Shown: positions 33,082-44,039, counted from the stretch's first letter. The stretch: DNA of 64,000 nucleotides from Flavobacterium sp. (GCF_025352015.1 NZ_JANXUG010000112.1:56846-120845), one strand, 5' to 3'. The notes: generated by a model from the letters alone, not told the origin. Made by a program: numbers and translations.

Positions 33082-34956
33082 TTACTTGACAATCAAGAAT
33101 TCAGAACGACGGTTTTGAGCATGTTGCTCTTCAGTACAATCTTTTCCGCAATCTACTTTTGGCTCTAATTCTCCCATTCCTTTACCAGAAATTCTACTTG
33201 CTAAAATCCCTTTCGAAATTACATATTGAACGGTAGATTTTGCTCTTCTATCAGATAATAATAAGTTGTATTCATCGCTTCCTCTGTTATCTGTATGTGA
33301 TTTTGCTACAATAAGCATTTTATCATTGTTTTTCATTACTTGAACCAATTTGTCTAATTCAAAGGCGCCATCTTGTGTGATATTGCTTTTGTTGAAGTCA
33401 AAGTAAATGGGTTTCAAAATAATTTCATTTTCAGTTACGATAACATCAATTGGTTGTAAAGCCGCATCCACTTTTGCAGTTGGTACTTTGCTTTTGGTAA
33501 TAGCAAAAGTATTGCCTTCAAATCCATCTTTCGAAGCTTGAACTACGTAAGCCTTGTCGCATTCCACTCGGTATTTTACTTCACCTTTAGCATTCGACAT
33601 TTCGGTAGAGATAATATTTTTCTTGTCATCAAGTATAGAAACGCTTGCGTTAGCTAAAATAGCGCTTGTTTTTGCGTTCGTAACAACAATTTCTACATCT
33701 ACCCCGCATATAGGACTTACTACGAAAATATCATCGTTACCGTTACGATTACTAGATATGAAGCCAATTTTTTTACTTTCGTTAAACGTAAAAGCGAAGT
33801 CATCTTTTTCAGTATTTATAGGATTACCTAAATTACTTGCCTCTGAATTATTGGATAAATCAATTTTAAAAACATCTAAACCGCCAAAACCTTGTTTTCC
33901 GCTTGAAGCAAAATATAAAGTTTTGTTGTCATCAGCAATAAAAGGGAAACTTTCATTTCCTTCAGTATTTACTTGGTTACCTAGGTTTTGAGGTTCTCCA
34001 TAAGTTCCGTCTGAATTAACTGCAACTTTCCAAATGTCTGTAGTTCCACTGCCCAAACTTCCGGGTCTATTAGATGAAAAATATAAGGTTTTACCATCTC
34101 TGCTTAAACTTGGATTACTGGTTGAATAAGTCTTACCATTAAAAGGTAATGCAGTAATTTCGCCCCACTTATCGCCATTTTTGACTGCTTTGAATAAATA
34201 TACTTGACTGAATTTTGCATTCGCTTTTTTGTCTTTTTCTGATATTTTTTCTTTGTAACTTTCGCTAGCAAAGTAGGCAGTATTTCCATCAGTACTTATG
34301 GTAACTGGACCGTCATGCCATTTTGAATTCAAATCGGACACGGTAGTTGCATTTGTAATGGATCCATCGGTGTTGTAATCTGCCTTGTAAATGTCAAGGA
34401 ATGGTTCATCTGTCCAACCATAGTTTTTTCTGGCAACATTTCTCGCACTAGCAAAATACAAATTATTATCATATAGAACCGCTCCAAAATCTGACTTCGT
34501 ACTACTTATGTCGGATGAATTAACATTGTATAATTTAGTTTTATCCAATAACCTTGGAACATAATTAGGATTCTCTTTGAAAGCCTTTGCGCGAGAATCT
34601 GTTGGAACAGCTGCAGCAAATTTTTGCATTTGTTTGTTAGCTTCTTCATACTTTCCATTGGCTTTCAGCATTTGAGCATAACGATAATAGGTTTCAGCAT
34701 CTTGATTAGTCTCTGTTGCTTTGGAATACCATTTTACGGCTTCGGCTGAATTGAACATATTGTAATAAGTGTCGGCTAATTGTTTGTAAACATAAGGATC
34801 CGCTTTTCCATTTTCAGTCAATCTCAAATATTCTTTTGCTGCGTCAACATATTCATATCTGTTGAATAATTTATCGGCAGTTTTTGTATTTTTATTTTGA
34901 GCCGAAACAGTAAAACTGATGACTACAAAACTTAATGCTATGTATAGATTTTTCAT
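33082..34956 (-). CDS. OmpA-family protein with TPR and PD40 propeller
   Basis: A 624-residue outer-membrane-associated protein: signal peptide 1-19 (VVISFTVSAQ), TPR-like helices about 25-125 (YVYKQLADTYYNMFNSAEAV), a WD40-like PD40 propeller about 165-410 with the repeated SRDGKTLYFSSNRPG and ADDNKTLYFASSGKQGFGG motifs, a carboxypeptidase-regulatory-like beta domain about 420-500, and an OmpA peptidoglycan-binding domain about 515-624 (KSHTDNRGSDEYNLLLSDRR). The layout matches PorE-like and adhesin-operon OmpA proteins of T9SS bacteria. It lies 19 nt after the PorP/SprF gene and completes the adhesin-SprF-OmpA operon. Confidence 0.88.
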   Translation of the reverse strand: MKNLYIALSFVVISFTVSAQNKNTKTADKLFNRYEYVDAAKEYLRLTENGKADPYVYKQLADTYYNMFNSAEAVKWYSKATETNQDAETYYRYAQMLKANGKYEEANKQMQKFAAAVPTDSRAKAFKENPNYVPRLLDKTKLYNVNSSDISSTKSDFGAVLYDNNLYFASARNVARKNYGWTDEPFLDIYKADYNTDGSITNATTVSDLNSKWHDGPVTISTDGNTAYFASESYKEKISEKDKKANAKFSQVYLFKAVKNGDKWGEITALPFNGKTYSTSNPSLSRDGKTLYFSSNRPGSLGSGTTDIWKVAVNSDGTYGEPQNLGNQVNTEGNESFPFIADDNKTLYFASSGKQGFGGLDVFKIDLSNNSEASNLGNPINTEKDDFAFTFNESKKIGFISSNRNGNDDIFVVSPICGVDVEIVVTNAKTSAILANASVSILDDKKNIISTEMSNAKGEVKYRVECDKAYVVQASKDGFEGNTFAITKSKVPTAKVDAALQPIDVIVTENEIILKPIYFDFNKSNITQDGAFELDKLVQVMKNNDKMLIVAKSHTDNRGSDEYNLLLSDRRAKSTVQYVISKGILASRISGKGMGELEPKVDCGKDCTEEQHAQNRRSEFLIVK

Positions 34957-34975
34957 TTTTAGAAGTACTTTTTGG

Positions 34976-35896
34976 TTAGAAATATCTTGGTGAACGTGAT
35001 ACTTTTTTCGGGAAATTTAGATCAAATAGCAGCATAAATTCATGTGAAGCAGGTGCTACAACTTTTAAATCTGAAACGATATGATCATAAGCATATCCTA
35101 CTCGTAAACTTGGTGTAATAGCAAAATTTACCATAGCTCCAAATGAATCTTGCAATCTATACGTAGCTCCTAACTCTAATTTATCAAAAAACATAAAGTT
35201 CGTAGAAACATCGAAAGAGACTGGTGCGTTTACCGATGATTTTATCATAGCAAAAGGTTTGAATTTTAGATTTGGATTTAAATCAAACACATAACCTCCC
35301 GTCAAGAAATAATGTATTACTTCAGTTCCATACTGCCTTCCATTAAAATCTAAATATTTTGACTTTAACATGTTAGGAACAGATAAAGCGATATAATATT
35401 TATCGGTGTAATAGAAAACTCCAGAACCAATGTTTAAAAAGGTATTGTTTGGATTTGCACCAGAAAACGGATCATTTGTTGATGGTTGAGGCAGCGTTGG
35501 ATAAATTGTATTAAAGTCAATTTTATGCATGGTTGCACCAGCTTTTAAACCAAAAGCCAATCGATGTTCACCGCCTAAATTTAAGGTGTACGAGAAATCG
35601 CCATAAAAGTTGTTTTCTTGTACAGGTCCAATCTTATCTGAAATAATTGAAAGACCTAAACCAACATTTCGGCCTACAGGACTATGAATAAAAAAGGTTC
35701 CTGTTGTTGGTGCACCTTCTATACCAACCCATTGTGCTCTGTAAAGAAAACCGCCCGACAAGCCTTCTTTTGAACCAGCATAAGCTGGATTTATCACACT
35801 CATATTATACATATATTGTGTGTAATGCGGATCTTGCTGTGCGCTTACCTTTGTAATTGCTAAAGCCAATATCGCAATGAAATATAGTTTCTTCAT
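34976..35896 (-). CDS. PorP/SprF-family type IX secretion membrane protein
   Basis: A 306-residue outer-membrane barrel: signal peptide 1-18 after ATG 35896 (LYFIAILALAITKVSAQ), then the family hallmark QQDPHYTQYMYNMSVINPAYAGS, with regular amphipathic strands to the end. The frame is open to 35995, but that extension would overlap the adhesin and bury the signal peptide. SprF of Flavobacterium johnsoniae is needed to export and attach the type B adhesin SprB; members of this family are dedicated to the adhesin encoded beside them. Here the adhesin precedes by 41 nt. Confidence 0.9.
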   Translation of the reverse strand: MKKLYFIAILALAITKVSAQQDPHYTQYMYNMSVINPAYAGSKEGLSGGFLYRAQWVGIEGAPTTGTFFIHSPVGRNVGLGLSIISDKIGPVQENNFYGDFSYTLNLGGEHRLAFGLKAGATMHKIDFNTIYPTLPQPSTNDPFSGANPNNTFLNIGSGVFYYTDKYYIALSVPNMLKSKYLDFNGRQYGTEVIHYFLTGGYVFDLNPNLKFKPFAMIKSSVNAPVSFDVSTNFMFFDKLELGATYRLQDSFGAMVNFAITPSLRVGYAYDHIVSDLKVVAPASHEFMLLFDLNFPKKVSRSPRYF

Positions 35897-35936
35897 TTTG
35901 TTTTTTGTTTTATTTTGAATAAAATTATATACTGTT

Positions 35937-38900
35937 TTATTGTGCTCTATTAATATAAATCCAACCTGTTTTGACTTCTCCATTATTTCTGTCAATTACA
36001 TAATAATAGGTTCCGTCTGGTAGGTCATCGCCCTTGTCAGATTTCCCACCCCATTCATTTGTATAATCATTTCTAGTATACACTGTCATTCCTAATCTGT
36101 TAAAGATGGTCAATTTTTTAACATTAAAACCAGTTAAATCGAAAGTGTCATTTAAACCATCATTGTTTACAGAAATACCTTTCTGTATCTGACAAATAAT
36201 TGATAGCACATTAAAGGGAGCCGAAATCGTGTCGCAACCATCAACTGTAACCTTCACAGTGTAATTACCTGTAGCCGGTACGGTTAAGCTTTGAGCGTTT
36301 TCGCCAACTATTAGTCCTTGAGTATTGTACCATTGATACGACGCCGTGCTTGGGTTAAAAGAACCATTAACGGGAGTTGCTGTTAGAACATACTTTATAC
36401 TCTCACATCCACCGACAATCGTAAAAATTACCGGAGGTATTATCATTACCTGTGCCGTTCCAGTTCCTGCTATTTGACAAGTTCCTACATTTGCAGCAAT
36501 GGTATAAGTAATAGTATAAGGTCCCGGTGTACTGCTTTGAGTATTAATAACCCCTGTAGCAGCATCAATTGACAAATTTGTTGTTGAAGTAAATGTTCCA
36601 CCATTAGTAAATCCTGTTCCTAATGCTGGTGATTGTAAATTAATCGCATCATTAGAACAAAAAGGGGTGTCGTAACTAAAACTCGTTACAGGAGTAATTA
36701 CTGGATTGATGATAATATTAAATGTATTAGATCCACCAACCAAACATGATGGTAAATCTGCATTGGAAGTATAAGTGATGGTGTAAGGACCAGGCGTACT
36801 TGTTGCAAAAGTAATCAAACCGGAAGCTCCATCAATTGAAAGTCCAGATGTAGACGTAAATGTTCCGCCTGTTGTAAAGCCAGTAACTAAAGTTGGCGCT
36901 AACGTAGCTTGTGCATTTTGACAAATTGGTGTAGTGTAACTAAATCCAAGTATTGGGTTTACAACAGGATTTATAACTATTGTAAAATCTGTTGAGCCAG
37001 CGGAGACACAAGTTGTCGTGTTAAATGGTACCCCGTAAGTTATTACATAAGTCCCAGCAATAGTATTAATCAAATTAATCTCCCCTGTTGTAGCATTTAG
37101 GTCTATTCCTGCTGCAGGATTAGAGGTAAACGTACCGCCAGTTGTAAATCCAGCCGCAGAAGTATCTGGAATTGGATTAGTCGTTGCATTTTGGCAAACA
37201 GGTGTAGTATAACTAAACGTTGTAACCGATGGAGTTGGATTAGTTGGATTAATTGCAATTGCAATAGGTGCCGATAAACAACCCGTTGCTATATCTTTAA
37301 CCACTAACGAATAGTTCCCAATAGCAAGAGGACTGAATACGGGGTTCGACACGAAAGTAACTCCGTTATCTATACTATATTGATAGTTTGAAGTGGGTAA
37401 GGAATAACTTCCCAAATTAGTATAATCTTCTGGATCTAATGCAGTCCAATCTGCAGGATTCCAAGTAGTACTTGGAACAGTTGCAGTATTTAATCTTCTA
37501 TAGGTATAACCTGGCTGACCACTTGGAGTAAATGTAGATCCGTTGGTAACACCCCATAAATCAATTTCAACATCCGTTGCGGTAGTTAATCTAATATTAT
37601 CGTTATTATTGACTCCTCCACATCCTGTAAAAGTTTGATTTGGAACCACACCTGCTATATTGGCGTCGTTACTTACTTTAATTACATTGGTAGTATTATT
37701 TGCAATAGTTCCCGATAATTGAAGATTACATGATAAATTCTCTGCAGTTGGAGGTGAACCCCAAGTGTAAAATTTCAATTTATAATTAGCTAAATTAACA
37801 GGAGCTCCAGTGCCGTTATATAACTCAACATAGGTTAAAGAACCAGAATTTGCATCTGTAACTTCCGAAATAAATAAATTGGAAGGTATTGGGCTTCCAG
37901 ATCCAGTAGGTGAATTCACAGTTATGGATCCCGTTGGTGCTGTACATGTAGATTGCGTAACCGTATAGGTAGGTGTTGCTACTGTATTAATAGTTACAGT
38001 AAACTGTCTATCGGTAATACAACCATTTGTTCCAACAACATATATGTATACAGGTTGAGTACTTGTAATAGGAGTACTTATATTTAAAGGTGAACCTACG
38101 CCACCTGCTATGGCATAATAATTTCCAGCTGTTAATGCAGGCAAAGTAAATGTATCACAAGCAGCAACTGAAGCTTGAACAACCACTGGAGAAGCTAAAA
38201 TTTCAACCGTTGTTGTTGTAGTAAAAACAGAACAACCACCTGCTGCAGGAATTGTATACGTTACCGTATAAATATTTGGTGTACTTGCAACAGGAATAAT
38301 TTCACCAGTATTTGAATTTAATAATAAGCCTGAAGGCGAAGAAGAATACGTTCCACCAGAAGTTCCTATTCTATTTACAGGTTGTGCAGTAGCTATATTG
38401 TTACAATAAGTTGCTGCAGCATAAGAAATAGTGGCACTCGCGGGCGCTGTAATAATCACAGTTCTTGTGGTAGTTATCGTTGGAATATTAGTACATGCAC
38501 CACCTGTACTAGTTAAAGTAGTACTCGTAATAACGTAAGGACCAGGAATACTTGCTAATAAATTAATTTCTCCTGTATTTGAGGTTGAATTAGTACCTGA
38601 ATCTGTAAAAACCAATCCTACAGTAGAGGAATAAACCCCAGAAGTAGCAGCAGGAGCCAACACTGGTGTTGGGTTTGGTTGATTTTGACAATAATAGGTT
38701 GATGGATAATTAAATGTATTTATAGGAAAACATTGTGTGGTTCCACCACCTTGATTTGTCTGACTAAAGGTTACAGTACCAACTTGATTTGAATAGTTTG
38801 TAATCATGATAACATAAACCTCACACAATTGCGCATTAGGTATACACATGATTTCAGTAGGTGCAGCCGAATAACTACAGGCATGTAAATTTCCATTACA

Positions 38901-41900
38901 ACCTTGAGTGGGTGTCAATGGTGGTGATTGACCTGCAAGCGGGTTTGCGGGTACTCCAGCACAAGCAGTACTCAAATTAGTAAAAGGACCCCAAGCTACG
39001 TAATCAACGTCTAGTCCGGTTCCACCAGTAGATGTTTGAGAAATTAAATAACTTAAAGGACCAGCTTGGTTTACTTGCAAAAAGAAAAAAGCTGGATTAG
39101 GAGAAGTAAATAAACAACCTATTTGACCTAAACTTGGAACATTCGTCGCATTAGCATAAGTTACAGTTTGACCAGTACAAAAAGCAGGTGCTTCAGAACA
39201 AGGTAAGGTACCAATACACAAATTAAAATTTGTAAACTGTGGAAGTGCGGAATCAGAATATACTCTGATATAATAAGTTGTCCCAGGAATTAAGTTGGCT
39301 CCAGAGTTACATCCTACTTGTGTTAATGCACCACAGTTGTTACCTTGGAAAATAGCATAGTCTAAAACTGGTGCAGGCGTTGTTACATTATTAAAAGAAA
39401 TAACATGTGTTACGGCAGTTGCAGTAAAAGTAAACCAAACATCGTCATTGGCTGCGCCAGGACATGTTGTTGTTGGTAAAGACCCAGTTGCTCCTATCAA
39501 TGTTCCGGGCGTTGTTTGTACACAGTTTAAGTTTTGGTTAACTACTGCAAAGGTTGCATTAAAACATTCATCATTTGATGGTATTGTAGCAAAATTATAA
39601 GCTGCCCAGATACTAGCATCTGTTGGGGAACAAATAGCTCTTACAAACAAAACATAGGCAGTTCCGGCGGTTAACCCACCTTGAGGATATGTAGTACTAG
39701 TTACGGGAATGCCTGGTCCAGTCGGTATTGTAGAACCTGTGGGTAATATTAAAACTTCCCAGGCGTTCGCAACTGATGCATTTGGGTTTGGAACTTGAGT
39801 CCAATTAAGTACTGCAGAGGTTTGAGTAATAGCCGAAGCATTCAATAAAGTTGGTTTTGAACAAGTTGGTGCCGGGGCACAAGTTACGTTCGCAACCCAA
39901 CCAGCAGCAGTTGTAAATCCGTTACTTCTAAATACAAAGGTTAAACAACCATCTGGATTAGTCGCGGTAAATGGACCTGGAAGATTTCCTCCTGTTAAAG
40001 CACCCCAAAATGAGCCAGGTATAAGTCCAGGTACAGTTCCTGGTCCATTAGTACTTGAAATTTGATTGCTAGGAACAATTCCGTTACCATCATATACATA
40101 AAGGCCATCAGAAGTGGCTTGTGTATTAAAAGAGGTAAATGTTACAGTTACAACGTCTCCAGGGTTTGTGGGACAAATATAAGTGGGTATATTGGAGTTG
40201 TTTGCATAATCTAATGCTGTTCCTCCCGCATCGGTAAACACACCTCCACAAGTGGGTGGCGTAGCTAAAGTTGTTACCGTAGCTGGTGTACAAACCCATG
40301 CGCTGGTGCTTGAACCGCAATTGGCTCTAACATAAATATCATAACAGGTAGAAGGAGTCAATGGTGTTAGCTGAAAAGGCGGTGAAGTAGTGACATCCAC
40401 AATCCCAGTAGCAGTTGCAGTTGGCGCAGGAGAGCCGCAAGGTAATGCTAAAACTTGCCATGCAGAGGCTACAGATGCATCTGCGTTTGCAGGTTGTATC
40501 CAGTTTAATACAACCGAATTATGCCTAACATTACTTGATGTCAATGCCGACGGAACGTTACATGCAGGCGGTGGCCCACAAGTGATATTGGCTGTCCACC
40601 CTGCTAATTGTACTGAAGCATCACTTCTAAAAACAAATGTTAAACAGCCATTCGCATCAGCAGAAGTAAAAGGACAAGGGATTGTAGTTCCCCAATAACC
40701 GCCCGCTAAACCTCCTGGGACATTTGCCGGAGGGTTATTACTTGGAATTAAGTTTGCCGGCACCACTGCATTCCCGTTGTAAACATACAAGGCATCATAG
40801 TTAGCTTCGGTATTAAAAGTCGTGAAAGTTACAGTCACAACATCTCCTGGGTTAGTTGGACAAATTGTTGTGGTATCATTTGAATTGGCAGCATAATTTG
40901 CTGTTGTACCGCCATTATCAACAAAATTCCCACCGCATACTGGCGGCGCATCAAGAGTTGTTATCGTGATTGGTCCCGACCAAGTACTACTGTCAATAGG
41001 GCTACAGACGGCTCGTATATATATATCATAACATGTTGCAGAACTTAATCCAGTTAATAAAGATGGATTCACGATATTATCAATAAATCCTGTTGATGTA
41101 GCTGTTGGCAGCGGTGAACCGCAAGGTAATCTTAAAACTTGCCAGGCTGTTGCAACAGTAGTATCAGGGTTTGTAGGTTGCACCCAGTTTAAGGAAACTG
41201 AATTGAAAGTTAATCCAGTGGTACCTAAAGAAGTTGGTTTTCTACATGTTGGAGGTAGTGCGCAACTAACGTTTGCAACCCAACCATCGCGAAGCCCAGA
41301 GCCATCACTTCTAAAAACAAATGTCAAACAACCATCTGAACTTGTTGATGTAAAGGGACCAGGAATTGCAGCTCCTGTTAAATTCCCCCAATAGGATCCT
41401 GCTATACCACCAGGAACATTTCCTGCACCATTGGCACTAGCAATTATATTTGCAGGCACAACAGCATTTCCGTTATATACATATAAACCATCCCAGGTCG
41501 CCTCTGTATTAAAAGAGGTAAAGGTCACTGTTACAACATCCCCTGGATTTGTTGGACAAATTGTTGTTGTAATATTTTCATTATTGCCATATTGACCTGG
41601 CACTCCTGTACCAATTACAGTTGTCAAACCACCAGAATCTAAAAAGTTGCCTCCACAAATAGGTGGCGCAATTGGGGTGTTAATTGTTATTGGTACTGAA
41701 GACCAAGCGCTTGTGGTGGCTCCACAAACTGCTCTTATATAAATATTAAAACAACTATTAGCCGCTAGTGGCGTGAGCACAAAATTTGAATTGGTATTTG
41801 CAGTTACAAATCCTGTAGCTGTAGGTGCAGGAGCAGGCGAACCGCATGCCAATGCTAAAACTTGCCAAGAACTGGCAACAGAAGAATCAGGATTTGCCGG

Positions 41901-43868
41901 TTGTACCCAGCTTAATGTGGCAGAGTTATACGTAAATGCCGAAGAGGTGATTGTAGTTGGAGCACTACAAGAGGGTGGCGGTGCACAAGTAACGTTAGCA
42001 ATCCAACCTGCGGCAGTAATAGTTCCATCTGATGTGAATACGAATGTTAAGCTTCCGGAAGGAGAAGATGCTGTGAAAGATGGTGGTAAAGTGGTTCCAG
42101 ATAAAGTTGCCAATAATGGAGCCGCTGCACTATTACCGTCATACACTCTTAAAATATCAATACCTGCTTGAGTGTTAAATGAAGTAAAAGTTACTGTAAC
42201 AGCATCGCCAACATTTGATGGGTTAATAATTGTTGTAAGATTTGAATTATTGCTATAATTTGCCGCTGATCCGCCCGTGTCTACAAAGTTTCCACCACAA
42301 ACTGGCGGCGCAACTAGCGTTGATATTGTTCTCGGTACAGATGACCAACCACTATTAGCAGAACAAACCGCTCTAACATATATATCGTAACAAGTGGCAG
42401 GAGTTAAACTACCAAGAATATACGGGGGAGCTATTGCAAGATCATTTACCGTTGGGACACTTGCAGCTGTTGGAGCAGGAGAACCACATGGTAATGCAAT
42501 GATATCCCATGTTGAAGATGTTGTTGTATCAGGATTTGTTGGCTGTGTCCAATTCAACGAAACAGAAGTTGTTGTAATTAGACTAGAAGTCACTGCGGTC
42601 GGAATTCTACATACTGGTGCTATACCACAAGTAATATTGGCTGCATAACCTGTGGAAGTAACAGTTCCATTTGAGGTAAATACGAATGTTAATTCTCCGT
42701 TAACTGCCGTTGAGGTATAAGAAGGAGGTAATGTTGTACCAGATAAGGTCGCTAATAGGGGGAAAGTTGCATCAGGCCCATCGTATATTTTCAAGACGTC
42801 GGCGCCAGCTTCGGTGTTAAAAGCTGTAAATGTAACAGTTGTTACATTCATAGCTGGAGGTGTCACCGTAGTGGTGCTATTTTCATTATTCGAATAATTT
42901 CCTGCTGTACCTCCAGAGTCCACTAAGTTGCCACCGCACACGGGTGGTGCTACTTGTGTAGTAAAGTTACCCGAGGCTAACGACCACGGACTAGTAAATC
43001 CAGTCGAACAAAGTGCTCTAACATAAAATTTGTATGCTGTATTTGGTAATAATACCGTTGCTAAAAAAGGAAGCGTTCCGCTGTAAGCAGGATAGTTTGG
43101 AATTCCTGTTGGAGTTCCGGCGGCCGGAACAACTTCTATTTCCCATGTAGTGGCTCCACTAGGATTTGACCAATTTAACTGCGCTGTTGTCGAAGTCAAT
43201 ACAGTTGGAGTAGCTGCGACAGGGGCTGTACACTGGGGTGCAATTCCAACATTATCTATTAACCAGCGATCGCCATCCAAAGCAGCTGTGGGTTGTGTAT
43301 ATTCTCTAACAAATGCTACATAGATGTCAAAACCAGCATAAGCTGATAAATCCACAACCTTTTCAGTGTAAACATTAAAGTTAGATGTTGGTATTATAAG
43401 GTCTAATTCAGTCCATTGCTGTAATAAGGAATAATTTGCTGGAGTGGTTTGACCAGCTGCAACTGGTGCAACCATCACTTTGTATATCGTTCCTTGATTT
43501 CCACTTGTAAACATTCTTGTCCAAAAGTGTAATTCAGATATCCCAGTAGCGGGGATTGTTACCGCTGGAGTTGCAAGAAAATCTTCAGAAGTGTTTCCTG
43601 CGCCAATTTGCTCTCTATTGACCGAGGCACAATTAGTCCCTTGATATTGAAGTCCAGTGGCAAAAGCATTAATACCCCATCTTTGAACTGTGCCAAACGA
43701 TGGATTAGAATTTCTTTCAAAGACAGCCCAGTTTCCTGTTCCTAATGCCCAAGTCGCTGGAAGTGGCCCCGAAATTCCAGTTGTGTTTTCAAAACCTTCG
43801 GTAGGTAACTGTGAATAACCGCTAAAAGAAATGAAAAGCAAAAATAATAATAATGTAATTTTTTTCAT
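35937..43868 (-). CDS. Giant T9SS type B adhesin with CUB/FN3-type repeats
   Basis: A 2643-residue secreted protein. Signal peptide 1-20 (LLLFLLFISFSGYSQ); choice-of-anchor J-like domain about 25-215; first FN3 about 216-300; then five copies of a 210-240-residue module starting near residues 308, 521, 738, 976 and 1206, each with CGGNFVDxGG, VTVTFTSFNTxAxxD, LxVYDGN (CUB-like) and an FN3 with WQVLALPCGSPAP and CYDIYVRAVC. A cysteine-rich region follows to about 1700, PKD/Ig-like repeats, a lamin-tail-like domain about 1990-2100, three Ig-like repeats about 2217-2470, and a gliding-motility-associated C-terminal domain (about 2560-2643, VNNDGLNDTF, LPDGTYYYVID). It probably serves surface adhesion or gliding. 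Confidence 0.9.
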   Translation of the reverse strand: MKKITLLLFLLFISFSGYSQLPTEGFENTTGISGPLPATWALGTGNWAVFERNSNPSFGTVQRWGINAFATGLQYQGTNCASVNREQIGAGNTSEDFLATPAVTIPATGISELHFWTRMFTSGNQGTIYKVMVAPVAAGQTTPANYSLLQQWTELDLIIPTSNFNVYTEKVVDLSAYAGFDIYVAFVREYTQPTAALDGDRWLIDNVGIAPQCTAPVAATPTVLTSTTAQLNWSNPSGATTWEIEVVPAAGTPTGIPNYPAYSGTLPFLATVLLPNTAYKFYVRALCSTGFTSPWSLASGNFTTQVAPPVCGGNLVDSGGTAGNYSNNENSTTTVTPPAMNVTTVTFTAFNTEAGADVLKIYDGPDATFPLLATLSGTTLPPSYTSTAVNGELTFVFTSNGTVTSTGYAANITCGIAPVCRIPTAVTSSLITTTSVSLNWTQPTNPDTTTSSTWDIIALPCGSPAPTAASVPTVNDLAIAPPYILGSLTPATCYDIYVRAVCSANSGWSSVPRTISTLVAPPVCGGNFVDTGGSAANYSNNSNLTTIINPSNVGDAVTVTFTSFNTQAGIDILRVYDGNSAAAPLLATLSGTTLPPSFTASSPSGSLTFVFTSDGTITAAGWIANVTCAPPPSCSAPTTITSSAFTYNSATLSWVQPANPDSSVASSWQVLALACGSPAPAPTATGFVTANTNSNFVLTPLAANSCFNIYIRAVCGATTSAWSSVPITINTPIAPPICGGNFLDSGGLTTVIGTGVPGQYGNNENITTTICPTNPGDVVTVTFTSFNTEATWDGLYVYNGNAVVPANIIASANGAGNVPGGIAGSYWGNLTGAAIPGPFTSTSSDGCLTFVFRSDGSGLRDGWVANVSCALPPTCRKPTSLGTTGLTFNSVSLNWVQPTNPDTTVATAWQVLRLPCGSPLPTATSTGFIDNIVNPSLLTGLSSATCYDIYIRAVCSPIDSSTWSGPITITTLDAPPVCGGNFVDNGGTTANYAANSNDTTTICPTNPGDVVTVTFTTFNTEANYDALYVYNGNAVVPANLIPSNNPPANVPGGLAGGYWGTTIPCPFTSADANGCLTFVFRSDASVQLAGWTANITCGPPPACNVPSALTSSNVRHNSVVLNWIQPANADASVASAWQVLALPCGSPAPTATATGIVDVTTSPPFQLTPLTPSTCYDIYVRANCGSSTSAWVCTPATVTTLATPPTCGGVFTDAGGTALDYANNSNIPTYICPTNPGDVVTVTFTSFNTQATSDGLYVYDGNGIVPSNQISSTNGPGTVPGLIPGSFWGALTGGNLPGPFTATNPDGCLTFVFRSNGFTTAAGWVANVTCAPAPTCSKPTLLNASAITQTSAVLNWTQVPNPNASVANAWEVLILPTGSTIPTGPGIPVTSTTYPQGGLTAGTAYVLFVRAICSPTDASIWAAYNFATIPSNDECFNATFAVVNQNLNCVQTTPGTLIGATGSLPTTTCPGAANDDVWFTFTATAVTHVISFNNVTTPAPVLDYAIFQGNNCGALTQVGCNSGANLIPGTTYYIRVYSDSALPQFTNFNLCIGTLPCSEAPAFCTGQTVTYANATNVPSLGQIGCLFTSPNPAFFFLQVNQAGPLSYLISQTSTGGTGLDVDYVAWGPFTNLSTACAGVPANPLAGQSPPLTPTQGCNGNLHACSYSAAPTEIMCIPNAQLCEVYVIMITNYSNQVGTVTFSQTNQGGGTTQCFPINTFNYPSTYYCQNQPNPTPVLAPAATSGVYSSTVGLVFTDSGTNSTSNTGEINLLASIPGPYVITSTTLTSTGGACTNIPTITTTRTVIITAPASATISYAAATYCNNIATAQPVNRIGTSGGTYSSSPSGLLLNSNTGEIIPVASTPNIYTVTYTIPAAGGCSVFTTTTTVEILASPVVVQASVAACDTFTLPALTAGNYYAIAGGVGSPLNISTPITSTQPVYIYVVGTNGCITDRQFTVTINTVATPTYTVTQSTCTAPTGSITVNSPTGSGSPIPSNLFISEVTDANSGSLTYVELYNGTGAPVNLANYKLKFYTWGSPPTAENLSCNLQLSGTIANNTTNVIKVSNDANIAGVVPNQTFTGCGGVNNNDNIRLTTATDVEIDLWGVTNGSTFTPSGQPGYTYRRLNTATVPSTTWNPADWTALDPEDYTNLGSYSLPTSNYQYSIDNGVTFVSNPVFSPLAIGNYSLVVKDIATGCLSAPIAIAINPTNPTPSVTTFSYTTPVCQNATTNPIPDTSAAGFTTGGTFTSNPAAGIDLNATTGEINLINTIAGTYVITYGVPFNTTTCVSAGSTDFTIVINPVVNPILGFSYTTPICQNAQATLAPTLVTGFTTGGTFTSTSGLSIDGASGLITFATSTPGPYTITYTSNADLPSCLVGGSNTFNIIINPVITPVTSFSYDTPFCSNDAINLQSPALGTGFTNGGTFTSTTNLSIDAATGVINTQSSTPGPYTITYTIAANVGTCQIAGTGTAQVMIIPPVIFTIVGGCESIKYVLTATPVNGSFNPSTASYQWYNTQGLIVGENAQSLTVPATGNYTVKVTVDGCDTISAPFNVLSIICQIQKGISVNNDGLNDTFDLTGFNVKKLTIFNRLGMTVYTRNDYTNEWGGKSDKGDDLPDGTYYYVIDRNNGEVKTGWIYINRAQ

Positions 43869-43918
43869 GAAATGAAAATTTTGGTTATTGTATGAATTTT
43901 TTAGAATTTTTTGAAGTT

Positions 43919-43926
43919 CAAATTTA
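43919..43926 (-). promoter_or_regulatory. Predicted -7 box of the adhesin operon
   Basis: The minus strand reads TAAATTTG (TAnnTTTG) 51 nt upstream of the adhesin ATG. No clear -33 element. Confidence 0.45.
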
Positions 43927-44031
43927 GTAAAATTTATGAAATAATTAGTAATATTAATTTTTTTGATTGAATAAATGACATTTCACTTATAATTCTTTAG
44001 ATATTTTTTTATTTTTTTATTTTCAAATACC

Positions 44032-44039
44032 TAATTTTG
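44032..44039 (+). promoter_or_regulatory. Predicted -7 box of hflX
   Basis: TAATTTTG fits TAnnTTTG and ends 18 nt before the hflX ATG. Confidence 0.5.

Noticed and set aside
35897-35995. Longer start for the PorP/SprF protein overlapping the adhesin gene
   Set aside because: The extension lacks a signal peptide and would bury the clear one that follows ATG 35896.
40390-42648. Several plus-strand frames of 63-132 residues inside the giant adhesin gene
   Set aside because: They recur at the repeat period of the adhesin and are antisense shadows of its CUB/FN3 modules.
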